Assembly (NCBI GenBank): GCA_964036275.1
Contig: OZ038433.1
Coordinates: forward strand, 22,480,985-22,544,984
From: Litoditis marina
Taxonomy: Eukaryota; Nematoda; Chromadorea; Rhabditida; Rhabditidae
DNA length: 64,000 nt
Direction: 5' to 3'
Of this stretch, positions 38,301-53,711 are shown piece after piece (the first letter of the stretch is position 1; each line of letters opens with the position of its first letter). The position numbers and the translations under genes were made by a program. A model generated the notes under the pieces. It was given only the letters and a program-made list of their open reading frames with translations. It did no database searches and was not told the DNA's origin.

Positions 38301-41300
38301 ATAGTCAAAAACTGGTTTAGACGTGGAACGTGAGCGGGTTGCAAAGACAAGAATATCCTATTTCCGTTCACTTTCCCGGAAACCGGCGGCTACATCTTAT
38401 GACTTATGAACGTACTTCCTTGGCTGGCTTCGCGGCAGCTTCAGCTTCTTTCCTAGCCTTCTCCTCCGCCTCTTCCAACTCTGCCTTTTCCAGAGCTTCC
38501 ATTTCTTTTCGGGCCTGAGAAGTGAAAACACAAGTGGAACTTTTCCACGATACTGACCCTGCTCAAGCGTGTCAATTGCGTAAGACCAACAAAAACGAAT
38601 TCGGAAAGTCTGAGTAAAAGTTGATGATTGCTTTCAGATTAAACAGAACACAGTTTTTCAACGTCCACTTCAAAATACTCTTCTGCCGTAGCAAAACGTG
38701 AAACATCGTACTTAAATCTGGAACTATCGAAATCTGAAATTCAACATTGTAAAGGTTACCTTTTGCATGATTCTCATCTTCTTGTTGCCTAACCGTTTCT
38801 CGAGCTGCTCCCTCTGTTCTTTCCTGGAACGTTTTATCATAATGCAATTCATATCAAAAGATTATGACTAAAAGTACCTGTGATTAAGTAAGAAAAAATA
38901 TGACTACAGTTCGATTAGAACAACTACGAGCTTTAAATCTAAGCAACCAGATACTATACAACACTTACTTGAACTTCTTAAAATCGTGAATTTCTGGTTT
39001 CTTCGATTTGCCTTCGCCCGGTTTCTCCTTCTGATGCATTGAGACCACATCGGGCTGATTTGTTTTGGTCAATCTGGAACACGCAAACCGCTGAGTCCGA
39101 AAAGCAAAGACTCGAACAGTGGTCACTTCACGCTCACTCTGGTGTAATCTCAATAGAATTAACTTTGGCAATTAGATTCAAGTTGAGAAGTTTTCATAGA
39201 TTCCTGTAGTTTGTTTGGAAAGTTTTTTTTTCGTGTTTAGCTAAAAGAGCCTGACTTCAACATATGAAAATCGAGTGATAGTACATGGTGAACATACCCT
39301 AAATGCTCAGCGTTTTGAGAAAAAACCCCCTGTTTTTGGTCCGAAGATTTGGGCAAAACCCCCCCCCCTCAAAAATTGTCTGATTTAGCGATTTTCTAAA
39401 TTAAGGGCAAAACCCCCTTATAATGGCTGAGGGGGGGGGGGGGGGGGGGGCAAAACCCCCCTGTTTGAAAAAGTCACAACTCTGAGGCATTTAGGGTATG
39501 ATGGTGAAGCCAGCTGTTAAATGTTATGATCAGATGATAGATAACGTGGTGGAAAGCAAAAGCAAGTTGCAAGTCGAACATTGAATAAAGTATTGATAGA
39601 AAATGCAGCCTACTTTGCCCAGGAATCGAAGCTCAAAGCCTCTCCGCCAATCATTATATTTCCGCTGTCATCCTCATCCACGTCAACGTTTCCATTTTCA
39701 GTTTTGAACCTGCAACAGCAACAAATTCTTGTTAAATTCACCAGTACACATTCACACTTATAGTGTTTGATGCCTGAAGTTAAGAAACTGGAGACTGGAC
39801 GTATTCCATCGAAAACGATAATTTTTTATTGAAGAATAGTTGGTCCTTTATAATACACACAGCTTCATAATCGTAGCGCGTATTCGTACCAACCCATAAA
39901 CGCATTCACTTTCTATTATACCTAACTAAACTCCTAAAATCTGAAAAAAAGGGGGAATTCTATATGTAACCGGGGTTTAGGTAACCTAACCCTTTTTTGA
40001 TAACCTATTTTTCAGGTTACCTCAGTAGGTAACCGGATGGTAACCTGAAATGAAATACCAGTTACCTGTTTTTCTAACGCAAAATGTGGTTTTTACCGTT
40101 AGTTTTTCCGGTAACCGGATTTTAGTTTTAGGTTACTTCCAGGTTACCTACTAAGGTAACCTGAAAAAAGGTTACCAAAAAAGGGTTAGGTTACCTGAAA
40201 ACCCGGTTAGTTGTAGAATTGGCCAAAAAAGTCTGTACTGATACTTACGTTTGCTTAGCCGATTGTAGAAACGCTCCCACTCCAAGCATAACTCGACCAG
40301 CCCTCGAAGACTCCCTTGAAATACAAATTGAAACAACCTTGCTCACTCAAATCACACCATGCCAGCTCCTTTTTTTTGACAAATTTTCGAGAATTAGTGG
40401 ATGGTTGATGAAAAAGTATGTGAACAGTGAACGTATTGTAATCAACGGGCTTCCTTCTAATGACTAGTCAGTCAATTTCACTAATATATAGAATCTTTAT
40501 TGAATAATTGAATTCAAAAGAATGGGTAACGGTAATGTGTTATGTGTACCAAACATTGTTCTTTGCTCTCCGTGAAAATCTATCAAAAACGGCCCATAGG
40601 GCTGCAAACATCCATAACGTTATGAAACAAACTACAATTGGAATATGTAACGCTTTGTTTTAGGTACTCGAGGAGACGTACCCAAACCCCAGTGAAGTTT
40701 CGAAAACGGGCTAGAAAAAAATTCGAAAACGGGCTAATTTTATGCCGAAAACAAGACGATTAGTCTAATTTTGACGCAAAATCGTCAATTCACACGTAAT
40801 TCAATCTAAAAACGGACTTCTTTTGATCGAATAGTCAGACCTTACTGGTGTGCGGACGTACCCCTTGTGTTTCCGTTTCCTGGTGGGCTCGCCCAAGGGT
40901 ATGTACTCGGGAGCCTTCATTTGCACCTGCGTCTCCCGCACAAACAGAGTCTCACTCGCCACTTCGTGTTTCCATTGTCTGGAAATGGAACCGAACTTAC
41001 CGAACAGTAGAGGAAAGAGAGAGAGAGAAAGAGAGAGAGAAAGAGAAAGAGAAAGAGAAAGAGAAAGAGAAAGAGAAAGAGAAAGAGAAAGAGAAAGAGA
41101 AAGAGAAAGAGAAAGAGAAAGAGAAAGAGAAAGAGAAAGAGAAAGAGAAAGAGAAAGAGAACTAAATAAGCATTCATGACAAAATAATCAAAAAAGTAAG
41201 AAATCGTCATTCAGAGTTCAAAACGAACATTTTCTTAAATCAGAGATCAAACTGACCACATTCACATCACTTTTACAGCAGAAAATCGAAGGTGAGTTAG

Positions 41301-44300
41301 TTTCTAAAACAGAACAAAAAGTAACTAAACCAACTGTATGAGTGTCTGTAGGTGTTCCTTCATCCAATGAGTGGGACTCTCGGCCAAATGTCGTTGGAGT
41401 GTCTTCAGCATGGCCGGCTTCAGAATGCTGTCCGGCAGGCCGTCGTAGCTGGCCGAAATCGCATCGCACATCTCGTACAGCTCCTCTTTCGAATTCAACT
41501 CAGCCCAGTTTATTCGGTGCTCTTCCACGTACTGCAATTGAAATAGCAGACGGTAGTTAATCTGCTTAAAGAAAAAAATGACTCTAATCATAATTAATCA
41601 TTTAAAAACAACCACGTTTCCTACTCAAGCTAAAGGGGGGAGGTAGTGACAAAACGTTTGATCACATGAATCATTTAGGAATTTAAAACTTAAAATGCAT
41701 TACCGAGGATCAAAGTAAGTTGGGTGGGAGATTTCAAGATTTCACGCTTCACAAACGCCTTCAAAGTTGTAAAAAGTGTGTAGAGAATCATACCAAACTG
41801 CTGAACAGACCTACCTTGATAAACGCATCGGTGACATCATCTTCATCGATGAGTGGAGCAGATAATTCAGCCGCTGGAGAAGCAGCAACAGTCTTTGACT
41901 TTGAGGCCTTCTATAAACCAACATTTCTGTGAAATCCATTACATACTGATGTAGTGATGCACGTTTGTGTACATATGAAAATTTGTGTGTAAGCGTAAAA
42001 GTTTCTCATTCAAAGAAATTGAAAATCGAGAATGTACTATGCATGATTCAGATCACCGCACCATATTCGCACATACAAATACATATTATTGATGTGTATC
42101 TTTTCTGATGTGTATCAATTTGGCACTATATATATCTAGATTGACCGAAAATATCGATACGAACCTGTTCGGATAAACAATTCTGCGCCGAAGGGACAAA
42201 AGCGTGAGGTTTCCGTTCTTGTTCCACAAACTCGGAATATTCGTCGGGGGTACACACTCTGCCAAGAGAATAACTAATGAGAATAGAATAGAATAGTGAA
42301 TAGAATGTTTATTCGCAATTGAACACGTGTCTTTCCACATTGGTATATGTGGCACTACAAATCATGATTGTGGATTGAGGGGAAAAATTAAATGTAGAGT
42401 ATTGTTTACTCTGTTACGCACCTACTTCCTTCCCAACCTACATAATATAATGAATAGCCTGCCATGAACAGCCGTTGTCTATTGTCTTCCTACAACAGTA
42501 TGTTGCTCCCCTACGGCCCCTTTGACACCAAAAACACCTTCCTACACCAACACCCTGTGAGAGAGAAAAATGAAGCTCGTATTGCACATGTTGACCCAAT
42601 TGAGAACACATTTCGTTCCAACTAGTCAAGTGGATCAGTAACAGTTTAAACTTTCAACCTTACTGACATACTGACACGCATATTTTCATGCATACCCCCC
42701 TTTTGAGTAAAAACCGTCTTAATGATTTGCACTCGCAAGTCTGTCGAAAACTCCGAATCTAAACGTTCAGATGTTTCAGATGTTTCAGAAGTTCAACTCA
42801 TTCATCATACCTCATGGAACTCTTATTCTCCCCATCATCCAACTCGAATCCGTTCACATCTTGACGTGCACTGACTGCTGCTTCTGGTGAACACATGACA
42901 ACCTTAAAAGTCAGTGAGTCTAGAGGTACCAGGAATGAGTCATTTAAAAGTATAAGTCATTAATTCACTTTTAGTCAGGATTTAAAAAACACGAAATTTT
43001 CGAAAACTTTATTTCTGATTCTCAACTGTTTCTGTACTTAATGATTTTTACTTTCAAACGATTTTTACTTTAATGATTTTTAATTTTGAATGACTTATTC
43101 TGGTTGCCGAGTCTAGAGACGTTATACTCCGAAAAAAAAGAAAACGCATATACATTGGATATTAACAAAGTATCACCGAGAAATTGTGCCAGTCATTAAC
43201 AGCGAACTGAAAAAATAAGAGCATTTGAGGAATAAGTCGCAATGATATAAAATAGTTATAAAATAGGACAAAGAAGAAGAAAACTAACCTCTGCCTGCTG
43301 ATATGAACCCTCCAACGGAAGAAGTGAGACTGACTCGATAGAATCGGCACCTGAGGAGAGAATGGAAATAGAAATGAAACTATTCTATATCAACTTTGAA
43401 TAGTTTGCTATGTTCATGTTGTATTCACAAAGAAGACAGTTAGTATCCTTGATATTATACCAAAAACAAAAAACAGTTAGAAAAGACACTAGACACACAG
43501 AATTCGACAAGACCCGATCTGAGAAAACGATTAGGATCACGCTGATTTGATTCATAAATAAATCACCACATATATGACACAACTAGACAACAGTAAGGTG
43601 TGACTATTATACAGGAATGAACCCGTTTTCGATTAAAATATATCAAACTTGAAGATTTTGCATAAAAAATAGATTCTCCCGAGTTTGACAAAAAAGGAGG
43701 CACATTTTCCAATTTTCCTTCTATCTAGACAACCTTACTGAAGTATGTTAAAGCAGGAACTACAGTCAGTCAACAAAAGTACAGTCAACAAACCCGTCAA
43801 CCTACCAATGATTCCATTCAATAGATCTGTGTTGGTGGAGGATATCAGATGAAGTGCGTAAATGGTTCGTGTCCGCAACGACTCATCGGTGGAAAGAGAA
43901 AAGAAAGGACGAGATGAACATGAGGCCGGCTCGACTGAAAAACATTTCAAATTAATTTCATCCATAGGGTTCGCTCTTGATTACGCGACAAATCCCCCCC
44001 CCCCCCCCGCGTCGCGGACGGAGAATTCCCCCCTCTCTCGGACAACTCCCCCCTCAACCTATTTTAGTCTAGTTATGGTCATTTTTTGAAGTAAACTTAT
44101 CTCATGCAATGATAATTAGTTTATGAAAGCTCTATGAGATGAATCGCATTCGCTGACCTAGTATATTCACTAACTATACCCGGAAAATAACATGAAACAC
44201 GATAAATTGATGTCCACTGAATAATCTGGCGTTTTTGACCTCAATAGGGGCTACAAAGTAACGTTTTGCTGTCAAAAATGACCTTAAACATGCATACGTA

Positions 44301-46848
44301 CAATAGAAGTCGGAATAGAATTGAATGGAGACTTGGAGAGTTTGTTCGATGAGCAGCCGAATTTGTAGAGAAAAATTAGAGGGGGGAGTTGTCCGCGCAG
44401 AGAGGGGAATTGTCCGACCGCAACGCGGCGGGGGGGATTTGTCCGTAAACCCTTTTTGGGGTAATGTGACAGATTCTCGGTGAAATTTAAAAATCCTGTT
44501 TTCAATGATATATGCTTACTTTTTGGTTTTTGGGGATGCTCATGCTCACTTTTTTCGATCTAATGTGAACCTTTTTTTTACGTATGACGATGTATGTTGC
44601 CCTATTCCGCTGTGTTTGTAGCTTGTAGTTTAATCTCGTCACTTTGCGATCAAAATTTTTTTCGGTGTATTGAGACCAAATTACAACAAAGATATTGTCA
44701 CTCCCCATGATTATACACAACTGCATCTGGATCTGACGAAGAAAAAGATACGTTCTTAACAGTAGAACGCTAGAACGAGCAGAATATGCCCAAGGCATTT
44801 CCAGCTGAAAGTATAAAAGCAGCTTATAAGGCAGAAGAACTTACAGAACAGTGAGTTGGCTTCCAAGGTGACCTTTTGTCCGTCTATTCGCAACCTTTCC
44901 GACTGTGTGTACGCGTCTCGTGCCGCCGCGATTGTGTCGAAAACCAGTGATATATATCCAGGTTTCGGGCCCTGAGAGAAATAGAATATAAGCTAATGAA
45001 AAACGAACGCAAATATTCTTTTAAAACAAACTAGTCCCGATCAAGATAATATGAAATGTACCGGTATCTAACTTTACAACAAATTTAGTTAATAATATGA
45101 CATGAAAACACATACCTTTTGACGTGGAGCTGCTTCGAAGATTATTCGACAGGATTCGCATCGCGAGAACAAATTGATAACCTGGAAACAACATAATAAT
45201 AAAAAGAAGAAAAAAAGTTGAAATTAAAGGCAGATGCTGAACAACGACTTTTACATACGTTGACAGAATTTCACACAGGAAAATTTGCCTCTGGTTAAAC
45301 TGAAAATAGTAAAATGGACCACTTACCTCCGAGTTAGTTCTCCATCCGCCTGGGTTTTTCAGCCCCCGTATGGTGAAAGACCGTCGTTGCACCTCCAGTT
45401 CATGATCATCGGGAACTCCGTTTTCTTCTGTCGTTCTCGTCTCTTTTGCTTCACTACTGACTGGCTCTGGCTCCGGTTCCACAGTTTCTGGCTGAAAATG
45501 GTATGGTTCTAGAACACTAGAACTCGGGCACCATAGAAATATCTCATGAAATGGTCGCCTTCGAGCTGAACTATTGGGTTACTATCTGACCCAGGTTGTG
45601 ATCACCTACGCAATACTGTAACATAGATAGTACTCAGAACATGCGTCGTTGCAAAACAGTAATTTACTGTTTATACAGCGTGGCTGTCATATATATTGAC
45701 TTTCCCTCTCGTCGTCTGACTTTTTTGGCCTCTTCCTGGCACTACACAGTGATTCTATAACGACAAGTAAACTACTAGTGAACTCCTACCACACCCCTAT
45801 TCTACTACTAGAGAACTACTAGTTTTCTTGTAGTAATGTAGGCGTAGGGGAGGAGTTAAACTATAGTTCTACTCCTACCTAACTACTAGTGAGATGGTAG
45901 TCAGCTACTAGTTTATCGGTGGTAAAAGTCAATTTTGAAAAATAAAAAATAAAATAAAAAAATTATATTTCATAGGATCATATATCTCCTATACGTAGCT
46001 ACGTTATCCTCTATCGCATTACTCTGCTGTTTACCATGTTTTGCACCATGCATGACTCGAACCCTCGAGCTCTCGCTTCTGAAGCGAGACACTTACCACT
46101 GCGCCACGCTGCTGATGTCTGAGGGCGCGCCACAATCGTATACGATTACAGGCGCGCTTCACTGTTCAGCGCTCACTATGGAATAACGTGAATGCGCCAC
46201 GAGCCCTAACAAAAAACCTTATACTTAAGCTCGTTCTACAGTAGCACTAATTCGATAAAAATGTTCCCATATTATGAATGTTCAGCGTTTTCCTGCCTAG
46301 TTAGCGTACTACAGGTTTCTACTAGCCTACGAGTAAGTTACTACTAGCCTACGAGTAAGTTACTACTAACTGTCTACGTGCTCATAATGCCTACAAATCA
46401 CTGTGATTTAAATTCTGTGGAGATAATGTAACGTAAAAAGACTAGTTTCAGACTGCCAAAATGCATTTTTTAATTTGACGTCTGTATTTACTACTAGTTT
46501 TCTACCAGGATACCCCTATTATACTACGAGATTACTCCTCCTTCACTACTACTACTAGTTTACTACGAGTTTACCAGTAGTCCCACATTTCCTATGTATA
46601 TCTCTAGATTTGTTGCAATACAGTTTCGACCAAACGCAAATTCGTAATTAACAGAGCGCGTTCGGAGTAAGCTCGCTACAATATGGTCAGAATGTGATTG
46701 GGTGAAGCCCACCATTTGCATCATTTTTGACTCGAAACGATAGAAAAAACCGGACACTAACCGATTCTTCGTCCGGCTTGGTTTGAATTGTTTCTGACTC
46801 CTTCTTCTCTTGTTCGGGAGGAGTATTCTCTTCATTCGTCTCAGTCAT
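35330..46848 (-). CDS. Nuclear-type protein with RRM-like N-terminus and Lys/Glu- and Ser-rich C-terminus
   Basis: Exons from the start: 46762-46848, 45327-45491, 45116-45181, 44845-44971, 43806-43934, 43289-43350, 42811-42902, 42165-42258, 41815-41910, 41335-41531, 40846-40978, 40249-40310, 39614-39709, 38969-39073, 38760-38823, 38416-38514, 37901-37983, 37565-37661, 37226-37342, 35330-35419 (about 686 aa, all phases fit). Residues 1-55 are Glu-rich. Residues about 65-150 look like an RRM: FTIRGLKNPGG, then GPKPGYISLVFDTIAAARDA. A helical block follows (YVEEHRINWAELNSKEELYE), then a short basic stretch (RKRKHKGY). Residues about 480-620 are Lys/Glu-rich coiled-coil (EKRLGNKKMRIMQKARKEME), a run of nine Ser, and basic patches (RRRKRRKQDRRK). 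This composition suggests a nuclear RNA-processing or chromatin protein; I do not recognise the orthologue. Exon 12 uses an odd acceptor (CAAGGGAG). Introns hold many MITEs. Confidence 0.72.
36951..37016. repeat. 33-bp tandem duplication
   Basis: TATCATATCCAATCTTCAAC plus ATTCCTCTTTTAT occurs twice in direct succession, in the last intron of the RRM-like gene. Confidence 0.85.
39293..39500. mobile_element. hAT-like MITE with G20 tract
   Basis: The terminal inverted repeats CATACCCTAAATGCTCAG and CTGAGGCATTTAGGGTATG are flanked on both sides by the perfect 8-bp duplication ATGGTGAA. The interior is GGGGGTTTT/AAAACCCCC-rich and contains 20 consecutive G at 39431-39450. It lies in the intron between exons 13 and 14 of the RRM-like gene. 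Confidence 0.88.
39966..40210. mobile_element. Hairpin MITE built of GGTAACCT units
   Basis: The left end GTAACCGGGGTTTAGGTAAC mirrors the right end GGTTACCTGAAAACCCGGTTA. Most of the 245 bp is inverted repeats of GGTTACC/GGTAACC. It lies between exons 12 and 13 of the RRM-like gene. Confidence 0.8.
41012..41161. repeat. (GAGAAA)n microsatellite
   Basis: About 150 bp of GAGAAA/AAAGAG repeats in the intron between exons 10 and 11 of the RRM-like gene. The long Arg-Glu/Lys-Glu and Leu-Phe open frames here are artefacts of the repeat. Confidence 0.95.
43966..44453. mobile_element. GC-tract TIR element, 488 bp
   Basis: Imperfect TIRs of about 90 bp: AGGGTTCG..GACAAATCCCCC and, inverted, GGGGGGATTTGTCC..AAACCCT. 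The left TIR has a run of 15 C (43994-44008). Blocks AATTCCCC..CTCTC and GGACAACTCCCCCCTC are shared between the arms. It lies in the intron between exons 4 and 5 of the RRM-like gene; no coding capacity. Confidence 0.8.
44515..44600. repeat. Dispersed repeat with GCTCATGCTCACTTT core (copy 1)
   Basis: GGATGCTCATGCTCACTTTTTTCG...TTACGTATG resembles 50970-51035 (GCTGCTCATGCTCACTTTATTCG...TCACGTATG). Confidence 0.5.
45745..46598 (-). mobile_element. ~860-bp element with tRNA-like core, copy 1 (uninterrupted)
   Basis: Nearly identical in inverted orientation to 52848-54010. The ends are rich in CTACTAGT motifs (AACTACTAGT, GTAGTAAACTAGTAG). A tRNA-like sequence lies at 46059-46128 on the minus strand. 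It sits in the first intron of the RRM-like gene. No open frame for a transposase. Orientation is given relative to the tRNA-like core. Confidence 0.85.
46059..46128 (-). other. tRNA-like sequence (anticodon loop TTCAGAA) in the repeat, copy 1
   Basis: Minus strand: A box TGGCGCAGTGG and B box GGTTCGAGTCA with a T-stem mismatch; perfect anticodon stem CTCGC/GCGAG around TTCAGAA. This copy reads TCATGCA where copy 2 reads TCCCGCA, so its T arm is weaker. Probably a pseudo-tRNA. Confidence 0.55.
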
Positions 46849-46849
46849 T

Positions 46850-46858
46850 CTGTCAACG
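46850..46858 (-). promoter_or_regulatory. Probable SL acceptor one base before the RRM-like gene ATG
   Basis: On the minus strand CGTTGACAG is followed by A and ATG. No upstream exon can be joined, so a spliced leader is the likely 5' end. Confidence 0.5.
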
Positions 46859-47092
46859 AGACATAAAGTGACACCCGCGAAACAACATATTACAATATCA
46901 ATACATTTGAAAAACAGAGATATTATAATGCAGTGACGCTGACGAGCATTTAGCATTTTTTTAAATAGGAGACATTGAGAGAAAGATTTTTACACATGTA
47001 TGTACAGTATAAACAACAAACACATATTAACAACCGGTATTTATGATGACAACCTGAAAAACACTAAATACATCTAAAGTGCATCTTATTAC

Positions 47093-47220
47093 ATTTAAAG
47101 AAGCACGATTACGTGCTCCAATCTCGGCGCGTCAGTCCTTTAAACTGCAATTGAAAAATGTATTGCAGTTTGAAGGACTGAAACGTTGAGATTGGAGCAC
47201 ATAATTGTCCTTCTTTAAAT
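47093..47220. mobile_element. Hairpin MITE, 'TTTAAAGAAG' family (copy 2)
   Basis: ATTTAAAGAAGCACGATTA and its inverted partner TAATTGTCCTTCTTTAAAT bound a nearly complete 128-bp hairpin (CAGTCCTTTAAACTGCAATT against GCAGTTTGAAGGACTG). Related to 15973-16071. Confidence 0.8.
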
Positions 47221-47424
47221 GAATACCACTGGAACAACGTGCATACGGTGAGTGAAAAAGATTCATTAATACACGTTAGCTCATGTACGTGTTACGAAAT
47301 AGATAAATCTACACTTGCTCTGAAAATAATAGACAATCACAATTTTTGGGTTAATATCATAGACTATCACAATTCACAAATAGATTAGTGTGAAAATGAA
47401 TATATCTCAGTATCTTTGTATATT

Positions 47425-51893
<4,469 letters not shown>

Positions 51894-52558
51894 CCGAAAA
51901 CCTCGCTCGCTGGTATATAGTAGTTAGACGGTTGAAGCACCTGGAAAATTATTACGACACTGTTACTTTGCAGAATGTTTAATCTATTTGGATGACCGAT
52001 AGAACGACGGGTATCCGGAATTAATGATCGAGTGGGAAAAAAATGTAAAAGCACACATAGACGAAGCGAGAGAGGGCGTTTGGTTTTCGATCAATTGAAA
52101 ATAACAAACATACGCTATGCAACTACACACAAACAGAAAACATTTAAAGTTAAACAATTAAAAACAAAATTTAAAGTTATGGATGTGAGGCGCTTGTTTT
52201 CTTGGACGGCGTGCGCCCAGCCGCCTCGCTTCTCATTATAGCGCCGAAACATACCGACAATAATCAACGATAAGACTAAAATAAAACCAAACAATCAGAC
52301 TAAGAAGAGACACATGTTTGTACAACGATGAGCTCATTTACTAAAATGTCCAGTTTTCAGGAGAGATGCACAAGTAATACGCAATTAAGCTCGAGACGCC
52401 AGACGACGAGAGAGAGTCACAAAAGTGGGTCAAACCTGGCACCGTATTAGACGCGGCCCCCACCAATGGCAAACAAACCAACAAGAAATCGTATTACTAA
52501 CACATTCTCTCTCAGAATTCGGGATCCAATATAAATGTATTGAGCGGTAGCACATAGT
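51894..52558. other. Upstream region of the MYST gene
   Basis: An acceptor (TTTCCAG on the minus strand, 51941-51947) lies 47 bases before the ATG and may receive a spliced leader. Further upstream I see no gene; the promoter of the presumed MYST/RRM unit should lie here. Confidence 0.45.
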
Positions 52559-52665
52559 TTTGAAATGCCTCATTTGCATGAGTTTACTGTGAAATGCCTC
52601 ATTTGCATGAGTTTACTGTGAAAACACATAGTTTTGAAATGCCTCGTTTAAATGAGTTTACTGTG
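52559..52665. repeat. Three copies of a 29-bp unit with ATTTGCAT octamer
   Basis: GAAATGCCTCATTTGCATGA plus GTTTACTGT occurs at about 52561 and 52590, and with two changes (CGTTTAAATGAG) at about 52636. Confidence 0.85.
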
Positions 52666-52673
52666 AAAAAGGC

Positions 52674-52833
52674 TTAGGCTTAGGTAAGTCATGGTTTCTA
52701 GAGTAGCTCGTTGCACTACAGGTAACTGGCTCATCCGTTGGTAAATTCATTAGAATATCCTCTAAAGTATATGCATTAGTTTACCTGGTAAAATTGCTTA
52801 GGTTTAGGTAAAGCATGGTTTCTAGAGTAGCTC
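52674..52833. repeat. Direct repeat, GCTTAGGTAA..TTCTAGAGTAGCTCG
   Basis: GGCTTAGGTAAGTCATGG plus TTTCTAGAGTAGCTCG at 52674-52713 recurs with small changes at 52797-52833. Confidence 0.7.
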
Positions 52834-52961
52834 GCACCTCAGGATGGTACATAGGAAATCTGGGACTACTGGTAAACTCGTAGTAAACTAGTAGTAGTAG
52901 TGAAGGAGGAGTAATCTCGTAGTATAGTAGGGGTATCCTGGTAGAAAACTAGTAGTAAATA

Positions 52962-53261
52962 GGCCAATTACATAAGCAACCGGGTTGCATGCAACCAAAA
53001 TGCAACCAGGTTGCATGTGTAAAGAAAATTTGGTTGCTTTTCAAATGCAACCTGGTTGCTTTTGGTTGCTTTCCAAATGCAACCAAAAGCAACCAATTTG
53101 CAGTAAAAACAGGAAAATTCCCAAAAATTGAGTGTTTGGTTGCATTTGAAAAGCAACCAAAAGCAACCCGGTTGCATTTGGAAAGCAACCAAATTTTCTT
53201 AACACATGCAACCCGGTTGCATTTTGGTTGCATGCAACCTGGTTGCATGTGTAAACCGCCT
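52962..53261. mobile_element. Nested MITE of GCAACC(A/G)GGTTGC units
   Basis: A 300-bp element with TIRs GGCCAATTACATAAGCAACC and (inverted) TGTAAACCGCCT, built from palindromes GGTTGCATGCAACC. It is flanked by AGTAAATA and AGTAAGTA (one mismatch). The uninterrupted copy at 45745-46598 supplies the empty site (GTAGTAAATAcAGACGTC, read on the minus strand). Confidence 0.88.
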
Positions 53262-53641
53262 AGTAAGTACGGACGTCAAATTAAAAAATGCATTTTGGCA
53301 GTCTGAAACTAGTCTTTTTACGTTACATTATCTCCACAGAATTTAAATCACAGTGATTTGTAGGCATTATGAGCACGTAGACAGTTAGTAGTAACTTACT
53401 CGTAGGCTAGTAGTAACCTACTCGTAGGCTAGTAGAAACCTGTAGTACGCTAACTAGGCAGGAAAACGCTGAACATTCATAATATGGGAAAATTTTTATC
53501 GAATTAGTGCTACTGTAGAACGGGCTTAAGTATAAGGTTTTTTGTTAGGGCTCGTGGCGCATTCACGTTATTTCATAGTGAGCGCTGAACAGTGAAGCGC
53601 GCCTGTAATCGTATACGATTGTGGCGCGCCCTCAGACATCA

Positions 53642-53711
53642 GCAGCGTGGCGCAGTGGTAAGTGTCTCGCTTCAGAAGCGAGAGCTCGAGGGTTCGAGTC
53701 CCGCATGGTGC
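53642..53711 (+). other. tRNA-like sequence, anticodon CAG, in repeat copy 2
   Basis: Acceptor arm GCAGCGT/ATGGTGC pairs with one mismatch and one wobble. The A box TGGCGCAGTGG and B box GGTTCGAGTCC both match consensus. Anticodon stem CTCGC/GCGAG surrounds TTCAGAA, so the anticodon would be CAG (Leu), but the long variable arm of tRNA-Leu is absent. Function as a tRNA is doubtful; it could be a Pol III promoter. Confidence 0.6.

Larger units (their letters stand above)
46849..47424. other. Gap between MYST stop and RRM-like gene start
   Basis: 576 bp between two minus-strand genes, containing the hairpin MITE 47093-47220. See the operon finding. Confidence 0.6.

Noticed and set aside
40848..41210. 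Open frames of Arg-Glu, Lys-Glu (+) and Leu-Phe (-) repeats
   Set aside because: They come from the (GAGAAA)n microsatellite read in different frames. The true coding part here is exon 11 of the RRM-like gene (40846-40978, minus).
52949..53306. Open frames rich in Cys-Asn-Gln-Thr (QPKCNQ type) on both strands
   Set aside because: They are translations of the GGTTGC palindrome units in the nested MITE, open in both strands because of symmetry.
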